Shown here piece after piece: positions 20,486 to 28,210 of a stretch of 64,000 bases of DNA. Location of the stretch: assembly GCA_945872065.1 (NCBI GenBank), contig CAMBYH010000006.1:1-64000 (forward strand), given 5' to 3'. This DNA is from Arsukibacterium tuosuense. GTDB lineage: Bacteria; Pseudomonadota; Gammaproteobacteria; Steroidobacterales; GCA-2729495. Made by a program: the position numbers and the translations under genes. The notes below the pieces were generated by a model. The model was not told the origin of the DNA and ran no database searches. It saw only the letters and a program-made list of their open reading frames with translations. Positions within the stretch are counted from its first letter, which is position 1. Each line of letters begins with the position of its first letter.

Positions 20486-20540
20486 GAGCGCCTTTAGGCG
20501 CGACTCCGGCAAGCAAGGTCGCGCCTAAAGGCACTCCTAC
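20482..20540. repeat. GTAG palindromic repeat pair overlapping two stop codons
   Basis: Two inverted copies of a GTAGGAGCGCCTTTAGGCGC-like unit face each other around a short loop. The TAG of the left copy is the stop codon of the MAPEG gene. The TAG of the right copy, on the minus strand at 20537-20539, is the stop codon of hisI. Such GTAG-headed REP elements are known from Pseudomonas and Xanthomonadales. The paired form can fold into a long hairpin between convergent genes and may act in termination or mRNA stability. Confidence 0.92.
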
Positions 20541-21025
20541 AGCTTGGTCGGGTTTGGCTGACCCCGGTAGACAATCTCCGGGTCAAAGACCTTTTCAGTT
20601 TCCGTGAAGGTCAGGGGCAGGGGACCGTCGGCCGTCTGCGCCGCTGCCCCCACCGGTACCTGCCGGTAGAAGCAGCTGCGGTAACCCACGTGGCAACTGG
20701 CTCCACCGGTTATGTCGACGCGGAGCCAGACGCAATCCTGATCGTCATCTATCAGCAGCTCCCGAATCTTCTGGACGAGTCCGCTGGTGGCGCCCTTGTG
20801 CCACAGTGCCTGTCGGCTCCTGCTGAAATAATGGGCCTCGCCAGACTCGATGGTGCGGCGAAGCGCCTCGGCGTTCATGTAACCCACCATCAACAGCTCG
20901 CCGCTGGTGAAGTCGGTGGTTACAGCGGCGATCAGGCCCTGGGCATCGAACTTGGGGGCCAGTTCATGCCCTTCCTCCACCTGCTCGATGGTGAGGCGCT
21001 GCGCGAAAATTCGGTTGGGGTCCAT
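20537..21025 (-). CDS. hisI: Phosphoribosyl-AMP cyclohydrolase
   Basis: A 162-residue enzyme of histidine synthesis that opens the adenine ring of PR-AMP. The conserved segments [28 protein letters not shown] and [13 protein letters not shown] with the zinc-binding cysteines are all present. There is no fused HisE domain, and the remaining his genes are elsewhere. The protein is somewhat longer than the usual ~130 residues, with a short N-terminal part ([12 protein letters not shown]) and about 25 extra residues at the C-terminus. It ends within the palindromic repeat, which supplies its TAG stop. Confidence 0.94.
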   Translation of the reverse strand: MDPNRIFAQRLTIEQVEEGHELAPKFDAQGLIAAVTTDFTSGELLMVGYMNAEALRRTIESGEAHYFSRSRQALWHKGATSGLVQKIRELLIDDDQDCVWLRVDITGGASCHVGYRSCFYRQVPVGAAAQTADGPLPLTFTETEKVFDPEIVYRGQPNPTKL

Positions 21026-21034
21026 GCGGGCGCT

Positions 21035-21040
21035 ATTATA
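21035..21040 (-). promoter_or_regulatory. Probable -10 box of hisI
   Basis: A perfect TATAAT on the minus strand lies 10 bases before the hisI start codon, in the short region shared with divergent cysS. No good -35 hexamer is seen at the right distance. The transcript would have a very short leader. Confidence 0.45.
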
Positions 21041-21066
21041 GCGGCCCCATCCAGCCTTGCCGCCCT

Positions 21067-22458
21067 ATGTCCCTGACGCTTTACAACACCCGGACCCGCC
21101 AGAAGGAGCCCTTCGTCCCGCTGCAGGACGGACGGGTGACGATGTACGTCTGCGGGCCCACGGTCTACAGCTATCCGCATATCGGCAACGCCCGGCCTGC
21201 GGTGGTCTTCGACGTGCTGGCGCGCCTGCTGCGCACCCGCTTTAAGCTCACTTATGCCCGGAACATCACGGACATAGACGACAAGATCAACAAGGCCGCT
21301 GCCGAACAGCGCATTCCCATCGGCGAGATCGCTGCCCGGTTCACCGCGGTGTATCGGGAAGACATGGCCGGGCTCGGTGTCGCGCCACCGGATCTGGAGC
21401 CCCTGGCCACGGAGCACGTGCCGGACATCATCGCGATGATCGGCACGTTGATCGACGGCGGCCATGCCTACGCCGCGGAAGGGCACGTGCTGTTTCGGGT
21501 GCGGTCATATGCAGACTACGGGGCGCTGTCGGGACGGGACCGGCGGGATCTGCTCGCCGGCGCCCGCGTCGAAGTTGCCCCCTACAAGGAGGATGCCGGG
21601 GACTTTGTCCTGTGGAAGCCATCCACTCCGGAGCTGCCGGGCTGGGACAGCCCCTGGGGCCGGGGTCGGCCGGGCTGGCATATTGAATGTTCCGCCATGG
21701 TGGCCCGGCATCTGGGGCGCACGATCGACATTCACGGCGGCGGTAACGATCTGATTTTCCCCCATCATGAGAACGAGATGGCTCAGAGCACCTGCGCCCA
21801 TGGCGGGGAGCTGTTTGCGCGCTACTGGCTCCACAACGGATTTGTGAATGTGGACCACACCAAGATGTCCAAGTCCCTGGGCAATGTGCTGCAGGTCCAC
21901 AACCTGCTGAAGGAAGCCACGGGGGAGGCGATCCGGCTGGCCCTGTTGTCGGCCCACTACCGGCAACCCCTCGACTGGACGGGCGAGGTCCTGCCCGACG
22001 CCAAGCGCAAGCTCGACCGGCTCTATGGCGCTCTCCACGAAGTGGCCTATCAGGCAGATTCCCCGCAGATTGTTGCGGGCGAGGAGGCGGACGCGGACTT
22101 CATTGCTGCCCTCGACGATGATCTCAACACGCCCAAGGCCCTTGCCGTGCTCTTTGACCTGGCCCGGCATATCAACCGTTCCGAGGACCCTGCTGAGCGC
22201 CTCAGCCTCGCCGCCCGGCTGCGGGCCAGCGGCAACCTGCTTGGCCTGCTCGGCGCGGAGCCTGATGAGTGGCTCCAGGGCAGCAAGACCGATGGCCTGT
22301 CTGCCGAGGCCGTCGAGGCACTGCTCGCGGAGCGACTGGCGGCCCGGAAGAACAGGGATTTCGCTGCGGCGGACCGTATTCGCGACGAACTCGTTGCCGC
22401 CGGCATCGTCATCCTGGATGGTCCGGAGGGTACCCGCTGGCGGCGCACAGCGAGCTGA
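21067..22458 (+). CDS. cysS: Cysteinyl-tRNA synthetase
   Basis: A 463-residue class I synthetase of standard size. Zinc ligand Cys29 (YVCGPTVY) and the ATP motif HIGN (38-41) are at the N-terminus. The second zinc region includes WHIECSAM and the [15 protein letters not shown] segment, here seen as [12 protein letters not shown]. The KMSKS motif is K266-MSKS. It is divergent from hisI with about 40 bases between the starts. It precedes sufE by two bases. Confidence 0.97.
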   Translation: MSLTLYNTRTRQKEPFVPLQDGRVTMYVCGPTVYSYPHIGNARPAVVFDVLARLLRTRFKLTYARNITDIDDKINKAAAEQRIPIGEIAARFTAVYREDMAGLGVAPPDLEPLATEHVPDIIAMIGTLIDGGHAYAAEGHVLFRVRSYADYGALSGRDRRDLLAGARVEVAPYKEDAGDFVLWKPSTPELPGWDSPWGRGRPGWHIECSAMVARHLGRTIDIHGGGNDLIFPHHENEMAQSTCAHGGELFARYWLHNGFVNVDHTKMSKSLGNVLQVHNLLKEATGEAIRLALLSAHYRQPLDWTGEVLPDAKRKLDRLYGALHEVAYQADSPQIVAGEEADADFIAALDDDLNTPKALAVLFDLARHINRSEDPAERLSLAARLRASGNLLGLLGAEPDEWLQGSKTDGLSAEAVEALLAERLAARKNRDFAAADRIRDELVAAGIVILDGPEGTRWRRTAS

Positions 22459-22460
22459 CC

Positions 22461-22886
22461 ATGGACAAGCCATCGATTACCGACACTGAGCGCGAGCTGG
22501 TTGAAGAGTTTGCCCTGTTCGATAACTGGCTGGATCGCTACCAGTACATTATCGATCTGGGGCGCCAGCTCCCGGCCTTTCCCGAGGCTGAGAAGACCGA
22601 GGAGCACAAGATCAAGGGTTGCCAGTCCCAGGTGTGGCTGGTGACCACGGCCCGGGGCGGGCACCTCGAGTTCCAGGCCATCAGCGATTCCGCGATTGTG
22701 TCGGGCCTGATTGCCATCCTGATGCGGCTTTACAGCGGCCGGCCTGCCCGGGAGATCGTCGCGGCGCCACCAGGCTTTATTGCGGCCATTGGCCTGGATC
22801 AGCACCTGAGCCCGACCCGGAGTAATGGCCTGCACGCGATGCTCGGTGCCATTCGCAGTGCGGCTGCCCGATGTGCGGGAACCTGA
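22461..22886 (+). CDS. sufE: SufE-family cysteine desulfuration protein
   Basis: A 141-residue SufE domain protein. It accepts persulfide sulfur from a cysteine desulfurase (SufS/CsdA type) and passes it on for Fe-S cluster assembly. The sulfur-accepting Cys54 is in IKGCQSQVW, the family signature. The ATG at 22461 is chosen because it gives the typical N-terminus; the open frame upstream is inside cysS. No suf operon is nearby, so this is a free-standing sufE/csdE homologue co-transcribed with cysS. Confidence 0.92.
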   Translation: MDKPSITDTERELVEEFALFDNWLDRYQYIIDLGRQLPAFPEAEKTEEHKIKGCQSQVWLVTTARGGHLEFQAISDSAIVSGLIAILMRLYSGRPAREIVAAPPGFIAAIGLDQHLSPTRSNGLHAMLGAIRSAAARCAGT

Positions 22887-23188
22887 AGTCTGGGCCGGGT
22901 AGCGCGGGCAGCCCCGCGGCTGAGCCTCCGCCCAGCCTGGCCTCAGCCCTGGCCATTGGCCTGATCCAGGGTTACCAGCGCCTCCTGTCGCCCTGGCTGG
23001 GGATGAACTGCCGCTATTTCCCGACCTGCTCGACCTATGCGGTGGACGCCATCCGCCGCTTCGGCGCGGTGCGGGGCAGCTGGCTGGCCTTGCGGCGGAT
23101 CGGGCGCTGTCAGCCTTTCGTCTGGCTTGGTGGCAGTTCCGGCGTCGATCTGGTGCCTCAGGATTATGTCTGGTGGGGGCGCCATTGA
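22871..23188 (+). CDS. yidD: Membrane protein insertion efficiency factor YidD
   Basis: A 105-residue protein of the YidD (DUF37) family with the invariant core YQRLLSPWLGMNCRYFPTCSTYA. The first ~25 residues are a Ser/Pro/Ala-rich extension. It assists YidC in membrane protein insertion. In most proteobacteria the gene lies between rnpA and yidC near the origin. Here it is displaced to a position behind sufE, overlapping that gene by 16 bases. The ATG at 22871 is the only fitting start. Confidence 0.9.
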   Translation: MCGNLKSGPGSAGSPAAEPPPSLASALAIGLIQGYQRLLSPWLGMNCRYFPTCSTYAVDAIRRFGAVRGSWLALRRIGRCQPFVWLGGSSGVDLVPQDYVWWGRH

Positions 23189-23224
23189 TAATCCAGTTTC
23201 CCTGCTATATTCCGATCCATCGGG

Positions 23225-23482
23225 ATGGATAAACGACTCCTAGACATCATCTGTTGCCCTGTCACGAAACTGCCGCTGCAGCTTCTGGGCAGCCAGCAAC
23301 TTGCGACACTTAATGCAGCGATAAGCGCGGGCCAGGTCCGCAATCACATCGCAGAGCCTCTCCCTGCCGCCCTGTCAGAAGCGCTGGTCACCCGCAACGG
23401 GCGGCTGGTCTATCCCATCCGCGACGGCATTCCGGTACTGCTCGAAGAGGAGTCCATCGACTGGCAGCAGCTTGGCCTTTAG
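23225..23482 (+). CDS. ycaR: Trm112/YcaR-family small zinc-ribbon-like protein (UPF0434)
   Basis: An 85-residue protein starting [18 protein letters not shown], the typical N-terminus of YcaR, and ending with the family segment [16 protein letters not shown]. The usual zinc-ribbon cysteines are only partly kept (CCP), as in many YcaR proteins. The molecular role in proteobacteria is unclear; the related Trm112 activates methyltransferases. It stands 36 bases after yidD and 6 before holA. Confidence 0.9.
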   Translation: MDKRLLDIICCPVTKLPLQLLGSQQLATLNAAISAGQVRNHIAEPLPAALSEALVTRNGRLVYPIRDGIPVLLEEESIDWQQLGL

Positions 23483-23488
23483 GCACCC

Positions 23489-24544
23489 ATGAAGCTGAAG
23501 TCTGAGAAGCTGATCGAGCAGCTTGGCGGGCCATCGGCCGCGGCGGCGGGCAGGCCTTTGGTCCCCGTGTATCTGATCTCCGGCGACGAGCCCCTGCTGG
23601 TCAATGAGGTGGTGGACGCACTGCGTGCCGCCGCTCTCCGGCAAGGCTGCGAAGAACGGGAATCCCACATCGTCGAGCGGGGCTTCAGCTGGGAGCAGGT
23701 GACCGGGTCACTCCGTAACCTGTCCTTGTTTTCCACCGGCAAGCTCGTTGAAATCCGCCTGACCACGGCGACCCCGGGCGACGAGGGCTCACGCCAGATG
23801 CGTGAGATCGCCGGGAGGGCTGCCGATGGCAACACCGTCGTCATCGTCACTCCCGCGTTGAAGGGCAAGAGCGCATCGTCGGCCTGGGTTACCGCCCTGA
23901 CGTCGGCGGGTGTCTGGGCAGAAACCCGTGTGCCGGGACTCGCGGAGTTACCGGACTGGATCGCCCGGCGCTTCCGGGCAGCGGGCTTAAGCTGCGACCC
24001 GGAAGGACTGGAGCTGCTCGCGGGTCGCGTGGAGGGCAACCTGCTGGCTGCCCAGCAGGAAATCCACAAGCTGGCTCTGCTGTACCCCGCAGGCACGTCG
24101 CTGACCGCTGCCCAGATCAGGGCTGCCGTCGGCGACGGCGCCCGCTATGACGTCTTCCAGCTTGGTGATGCCGCGCTCTCCGGAGACGTGGAGCGTGCGG
24201 TGCGGGTGCTGGGTGGTCTGCGGGAGGAGGGCACTGCAGCGGCGCTTGTGCTGTGGTCCCTGGTGCGGGAAGCCCTGCTACTGGTCGATGCCGGAGTCCG
24301 GGCCAGCCGGGACAACACGCCGCAACGGGCTGTTCAGGGAGCAGGCGTCTGGCAAAGCCGGACGGACCTCTACGTGCGCGCGCTGCGGAATCACAAGGCC
24401 GGTAGCCTCCGGCGCCTGCTGCGCATGACGGGTCGCGCTGATCAGATCGTGAAGGGTCAGCGGTCTGGCGAACCCTGGAACGCACTGCTGGAGCTCACCA
24501 TGGCCCTCGCCGGCCGGCCGTTGCGGGGAGGCGAACTGATCTGA
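23489..24544 (+). CDS. holA: DNA polymerase III subunit delta
   Basis: A 351-residue clamp-loader subunit. N-terminal features VPVYLISGDEPLLVNEVVDA-like (positions about 25-44) and the later LAGRVEGNLLAAQQEI match HolA. Delta opens the beta clamp when complexed with gamma/tau and delta prime. The stop overlaps the nadD start by one base (TGATG), so the two are translationally linked. The order holA-nadD-rsfS-rlmH is the conserved gammaproteobacterial one. Confidence 0.94.
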   Translation: MKLKSEKLIEQLGGPSAAAAGRPLVPVYLISGDEPLLVNEVVDALRAAALRQGCEERESHIVERGFSWEQVTGSLRNLSLFSTGKLVEIRLTTATPGDEGSRQMREIAGRAADGNTVVIVTPALKGKSASSAWVTALTSAGVWAETRVPGLAELPDWIARRFRAAGLSCDPEGLELLAGRVEGNLLAAQQEIHKLALLYPAGTSLTAAQIRAAVGDGARYDVFQLGDAALSGDVERAVRVLGGLREEGTAAALVLWSLVREALLLVDAGVRASRDNTPQRAVQGAGVWQSRTDLYVRALRNHKAGSLRRLLRMTGRADQIVKGQRSGEPWNALLELTMALAGRPLRGGELI

Positions 24545-25224
24545 TGCCGCAGCCACCGATGGGTATTTTCGGCGGCACCTTCGATCCCATTCATCTGGGC
24601 CATCTGCGCACAGCGCACGAGTTACTGACCGGCCTCGGGCTGGCCGAGGTCCGCTTCGTGCCGTCACGCCTGCCGCCCCATCGCCCCCCGACTGTGGCGC
24701 CCGAGGCGTTGCGCCTCCGGATGCTGGAAGCGGCGCTGGAAGGCCTGCCGGGTTTCCGGGTCGACGGTCGGGAGCTGCGGCGGCCAGGCCCTTCCTTCAT
24801 GGTGGACACACTCCTCAGCTTCCGGGCCGAGGTGGGCATCCGGCCACTGTGCCTGTTGCTGGGCCTGGACGCGTTCCTCGGCTTGCCCACCTGGGAGCGG
24901 TGGCGTGAACTGCCGGAGCTGGCCCACATCGTGGTGGCGCGCCGCCCTGGCTTTACCGGGCCCGTTGCTGGCCAGTTTCCGGGTGAGGCCGGCGAGTTCG
25001 CGAGCTCCCGCCTCACCACTGACCCGGGCGACCTCGCGAGGTCGCCCGCCGGCCTGGTGCTGGTCCAGGACGTGACCCAACTCGAAATCTCCGCCTCGGC
25101 AATTCGTGATCTCGTGGCAGCCGGCGGCGATCCCCGCTTTCTCGTGCCGGAGTCCGTGCGTGACCTGATGGTCAAAACCCATATCTATGCCCATCCAAAG
25201 GAGGTGCAAATTCGTGCGCAGTAA
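24544..25224 (+). CDS. nadD: Nicotinate-nucleotide adenylyltransferase
   Basis: A 226-residue enzyme of NAD synthesis that adenylates nicotinate mononucleotide. The nucleotidyltransferase motif GIFGGTFDPIHLGH stands near the N-terminus, and the C-terminal ISASAIRDLVAAG contains the family ISxxxIR motif. The central segment contains an Arg/Gly/Glu-rich insertion (about 140-170) that is longer than in E. coli. It overlaps rsfS by 11 bases. Confidence 0.94.
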   Translation: MPQPPMGIFGGTFDPIHLGHLRTAHELLTGLGLAEVRFVPSRLPPHRPPTVAPEALRLRMLEAALEGLPGFRVDGRELRRPGPSFMVDTLLSFRAEVGIRPLCLLLGLDAFLGLPTWERWRELPELAHIVVARRPGFTGPVAGQFPGEAGEFASSRLTTDPGDLARSPAGLVLVQDVTQLEISASAIRDLVAAGGDPRFLVPESVRDLMVKTHIYAHPKEVQIRAQ

Positions 25225-25552
25225 GCAACTGTTGGTTCTTGCCGAGCATGCGCTGGCGGATCTGAAGGCCCGGGACATCCGGGTCCTGGACGTCCGCCAG
25301 CTCACGTCGATCACCGACTACATGGTCGTGGCGAGCGGGACGTCGGACCGCCACGTGAAGTCCATCGCCGAGCAACTGGTCCAGAGTGCCTCCCAGGCCG
25401 GCTGCCCGCCGATTGGCGTCGAGGGCACCGGGACCGGCGAGTGGGTCCTGGTGGACCTTTCGGACGTGGTGGTGCACATCATGCAGCCCAAGGCCCGGGA
25501 GTTTTACAAGCTCGAGGGCCTCTGGGATATGGGTGCAACCGCTACAGCCTGA
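25214..25552 (+). CDS. rsfS: Ribosome silencing factor
   Basis: A 112-residue RsfS/YbeB family protein that binds ribosomal protein L14 and blocks subunit joining in starvation. The core ITDYMVVASGTSDRHVKSIA and the VVVHIMQPKAREFYKLEGLW region are typical. The GTG at 25214 is chosen because AAAGGAGGTG lies 8 bases before it inside the end of nadD, and because it gives the usual N-terminus. An upstream ATG at 25187 would add nine unconserved residues. Confidence 0.93.
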   Translation: MRSKQLLVLAEHALADLKARDIRVLDVRQLTSITDYMVVASGTSDRHVKSIAEQLVQSASQAGCPPIGVEGTGTGEWVLVDLSDVVVHIMQPKAREFYKLEGLWDMGATATA

Positions 25553-25636
25553 AGCAGCCTGCACGAATCGGGCCCGGCGGATTGGCGTGTATCATTCTTG
25601 AGCCCCCAACGGCGGGGTTTTTCAGCAGATACACCC

Positions 25637-26107
25637 ATGAAGGTACGGCTCTTGGTGATTGGTACCCGCCCGGAGGACTGGGTGCGGGAAGCCGTCCAGC
25701 TCTACCTGGACCGTATACCCACTCACCTGAAGCCCGAGCTGGTCGACATCCCCCTCTCCCTGCGTTCCTCTGGTGGTGATCCCGCCATTGCCAAAGCCAA
25801 AGAGGGACAGCGCATCCTGCAGCGCCTCAAGCCAGGGGATTTCCTGGTGACCCTCGATGAGCGGGGCAAGGCCTGGTCGTCCCTGGAGCTGGCCCGGGAA
25901 GTGGACCGCTGGCAGAACCATCAGCCCTCCGTCGTGCTGGCCATCGGTGGACCGGAGGGTCTGGCAGATGAAGTCCGGCAGCGAGCCAACCAGTCCTGGT
26001 CCCTGTCTGCGCTGACGTTTCCCCACGGCCTGGCCCGGGTGATTGTCGTCGAGCAGCTGTACCGTGCCTGGACCATCCTGCAGGGCCACCCGTATCACAA
26101 AGCCTGA
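25637..26107 (+). CDS. rlmH: 23S rRNA (pseudouridine1915-N3)-methyltransferase
   Basis: A 156-residue SPOUT methyltransferase of normal length that methylates pseudouridine 1915 in helix 69 of 23S rRNA. The SAM-binding knot shows VVLAIGGPEGL, then LSALTFPHGLARVIVVEQLYRAWTI-like sequence ending GHPYHKA. The ATG at 25637 matches the family start (MKVRLLVIG). It is separated from rsfS by 84 bases. Confidence 0.96.
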   Translation: MKVRLLVIGTRPEDWVREAVQLYLDRIPTHLKPELVDIPLSLRSSGGDPAIAKAKEGQRILQRLKPGDFLVTLDERGKAWSSLELAREVDRWQNHQPSVVLAIGGPEGLADEVRQRANQSWSLSALTFPHGLARVIVVEQLYRAWTILQGHPYHKA

Positions 26108-26118
26108 ATGCCAGCACA

Positions 26119-26706
26119 GTGAGCCCTTTCGTCTACCTTGCCTCCGGATCTCCCCGGCGCCAGCAGTTGCTGACCCAGCTGGGTGTCCGCCATGAGGTAC
26201 TCCGCGTGGCAGTCGACGAGTCTCCCCGGCCGGGGGAGGGTGCCGAGGACCTGGTGTGTCGACTGGCCAGTGCCAAAGCGCAGGCCGGGCTCGCCGTACG
26301 CCCGGCGCGGGAGGCGCCAGTCCTCGCTGCAGATACGGCGGTTGCCCTCGGCACGGAACTCTTCGGCAAGCCGGCGGACGAGGCCGATGTTGCCCGGATG
26401 CTGGGCCGGCTAGCCGGCCGGACGCACCTCGTCTGGACCGCTGTGGCGGTGGCCGATGGCCAGCGGGAGCGGGTGGAGCTCTGCCGCAGTGCAGTCACCT
26501 TTCGGGCCATTACCACCGAGGAGATCGCGGCTTACTGGCGGACTGGCGAACCCAGCGACAAGGCCGGGGCTTATGCGATCCAGGGTTGCGCTGCCCAGTT
26601 CATTGCGGAACTCCGGGGCAGTTACTCCGGGGTGATGGGCCTTCCCTTGTTCGAGACCGCCCGCCTGCTCACGCTGTTCGGCTGCCCGGTGCTTCCGGCG
26701 CCATGA
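26119..26706 (+). CDS. maf: Maf/YhdE nucleoside-triphosphate pyrophosphatase
   Basis: A 195-residue Maf protein, probably the dTTP/UTP pyrophosphatase YhdE subtype. Motifs are ASGSPRRQQLL (N-terminus), ADTAV and DKAGAYAIQG. The enzyme removes non-canonical or excess pyrimidine nucleotides and is linked to septum control in some bacteria. The start is a GTG 11 bases after rlmH. It is followed by rng, the same order as yhdE-rng in E. coli. Confidence 0.93.
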   Translation: MSPFVYLASGSPRRQQLLTQLGVRHEVLRVAVDESPRPGEGAEDLVCRLASAKAQAGLAVRPAREAPVLAADTAVALGTELFGKPADEADVARMLGRLAGRTHLVWTAVAVADGQRERVELCRSAVTFRAITTEEIAAYWRTGEPSDKAGAYAIQGCAAQFIAELRGSYSGVMGLPLFETARLLTLFGCPVLPAP

Positions 26707-26716
26707 ATTCCTATCC

Positions 26717-28198
26717 ATGAGTCCCAAGGCTCCAACAGAAGAGATTCTCATCAATCTCACGTCCCGGGAGGTCAGGGCAGCCCTGGTGGAGAACGGCGTG
26801 GTCCAGGAGGTGCTGATCGAAAGAACCTCCCGACTTGGCCTCACCGGCAACATCTACAAGGGCCGCGTGGTCCGGGTCTTGCCCGGCATGCAGGCCGCGT
26901 TCGTGGATCTGGGCCTTGCCCGCACCGGCTTTCTGCGCGCCTCCGATGTGTTGCCCGCACCCGGGACCCCGCCTGCAGCGGTCGGGGAGGAGCAGAACAT
27001 TGGCGACGTCCTCCGGGAGGGCGACACCGTCCTTGTCCAGGTGGTGAAGGATCAGCTGGGCACCAAGGGGGCCCGTCTGACCATGTTCATCACGCTCCCG
27101 TCCCGGTACCTGGTCCTGTTGCCCAGAGAAACCACGCTGGGCGTTTCGGGCCGTATTGCAGCGGACCCGGAGCGTGACCGCCTGAAGCAGCTGATGACCG
27201 GGTTTATGGACCCCGACGCACCTGGTGGCTTTATCGCCCGGACCGCTGCCGAGGGCGTGGGCGAAGAGTCGCTGCGGGGCGACGCGGATTTCCTGCGCCG
27301 CCTGTGGGGAGTGGTGGCGGCCCGGGCAGAGCGCGCGCCCGTGCCCTCGCTGGTTCATCAGGATCTGCCCCTCGCCATACGGGTGCTGCGCGATCTCGTG
27401 GCTCCCGCTACGCAGGCGGTGCGGATTGATGATGAAAGGGCCTGTGGCCAGCTGCGGGAGTTCGCTGCCACCGTGATGCCACAACTGGCCAGTCGCATCG
27501 AGTTCTACGCCGGACCCCGGCCAATCTTCGACCTCTATGGCATTGAGGACGAGATCCAGAAGGCCCTGTTGCCCAAGGTGGAACTCAAGTCCGGGGGCTA
27601 CCTGGTGATCGACCAGACCGAGGCGCTGACCAGTATTGATGTCAATACTGGTGGCTACGTTGGCCACCGGAACCTGGAGGACACCATTTTCCGGACCAAT
27701 CTCGAAGCGGCCGTGGCCATCGCCCGGCAGCTCCGCCTGCGCAACCTTGGCGGGATCATCGTCATCGATTTCATCGATATGCTCGAGGAGACGCACCGGC
27801 GGCAGGTCGTCGAGGCCCTGACCACAGCACTGCAGTGCGACCATGCCCGGCCCCAGATCGCCGAGGGTTCCTCGCTGGGGCTCGTCCAGCTGACACGCAA
27901 GAGAACCCGTGAGAGCCTGGAACATCTCCTGTGTGAACCCTGTCCAACCTGTCACGGCCGCGGACACGTCAAAACTCCTGAGACGGTCTGCTACGAAATA
28001 TTCCGTGAGATCCTCCGGCAGCACGGTCAGTTCAGTTTCAAGGGTTTGGTCATTCTGGCGCACCAGGAAGTCATCGAGTTGTTGCTGGACGAAGAGTCGT
28101 CCCGCATTGCGGAACTTGAGGAAGTGACCAGCAAGCCGATCCGGCTGCAGACGGAGAGTCTGTATGCCCAGGATCAGTTCGACGTCGTTCTGGTCTAG
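26717..28198 (+). CDS. rng: Ribonuclease G
   Basis: A 493-residue RNase E/G family enzyme, the short form without the C-terminal scaffold. It has an S1 domain (NIYKGRVVRVLPGMQAAFVD region, about 37-100). The catalytic metal-binding aspartates are in SIDVNTGG and DFIDMLEE. The zinc-link motif is CPTCHGRG. RNase G matures the 5' end of 16S rRNA and trims some mRNAs. It lies 10 bases after maf and 12 before yhdP, keeping the E. coli order. Confidence 0.96.
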   Translation: MSPKAPTEEILINLTSREVRAALVENGVVQEVLIERTSRLGLTGNIYKGRVVRVLPGMQAAFVDLGLARTGFLRASDVLPAPGTPPAAVGEEQNIGDVLREGDTVLVQVVKDQLGTKGARLTMFITLPSRYLVLLPRETTLGVSGRIAADPERDRLKQLMTGFMDPDAPGGFIARTAAEGVGEESLRGDADFLRRLWGVVAARAERAPVPSLVHQDLPLAIRVLRDLVAPATQAVRIDDERACGQLREFAATVMPQLASRIEFYAGPRPIFDLYGIEDEIQKALLPKVELKSGGYLVIDQTEALTSIDVNTGGYVGHRNLEDTIFRTNLEAAVAIARQLRLRNLGGIIVIDFIDMLEETHRRQVVEALTTALQCDHARPQIAEGSSLGLVQLTRKRTRESLEHLLCEPCPTCHGRGHVKTPETVCYEIFREILRQHGQFSFKGLVILAHQEVIELLLDEESSRIAELEEVTSKPIRLQTESLYAQDQFDVVLV

Positions 28199-28210
28199 GC
28201 GGGCGGCGGT

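Noticed and set aside
23185-23211. Promoter for ycaR (TTGATA and TATATT)
   Set aside because: The spacer is only 15 bases, too short for a convincing sigma70 promoter; also overlaps the yidD stop.
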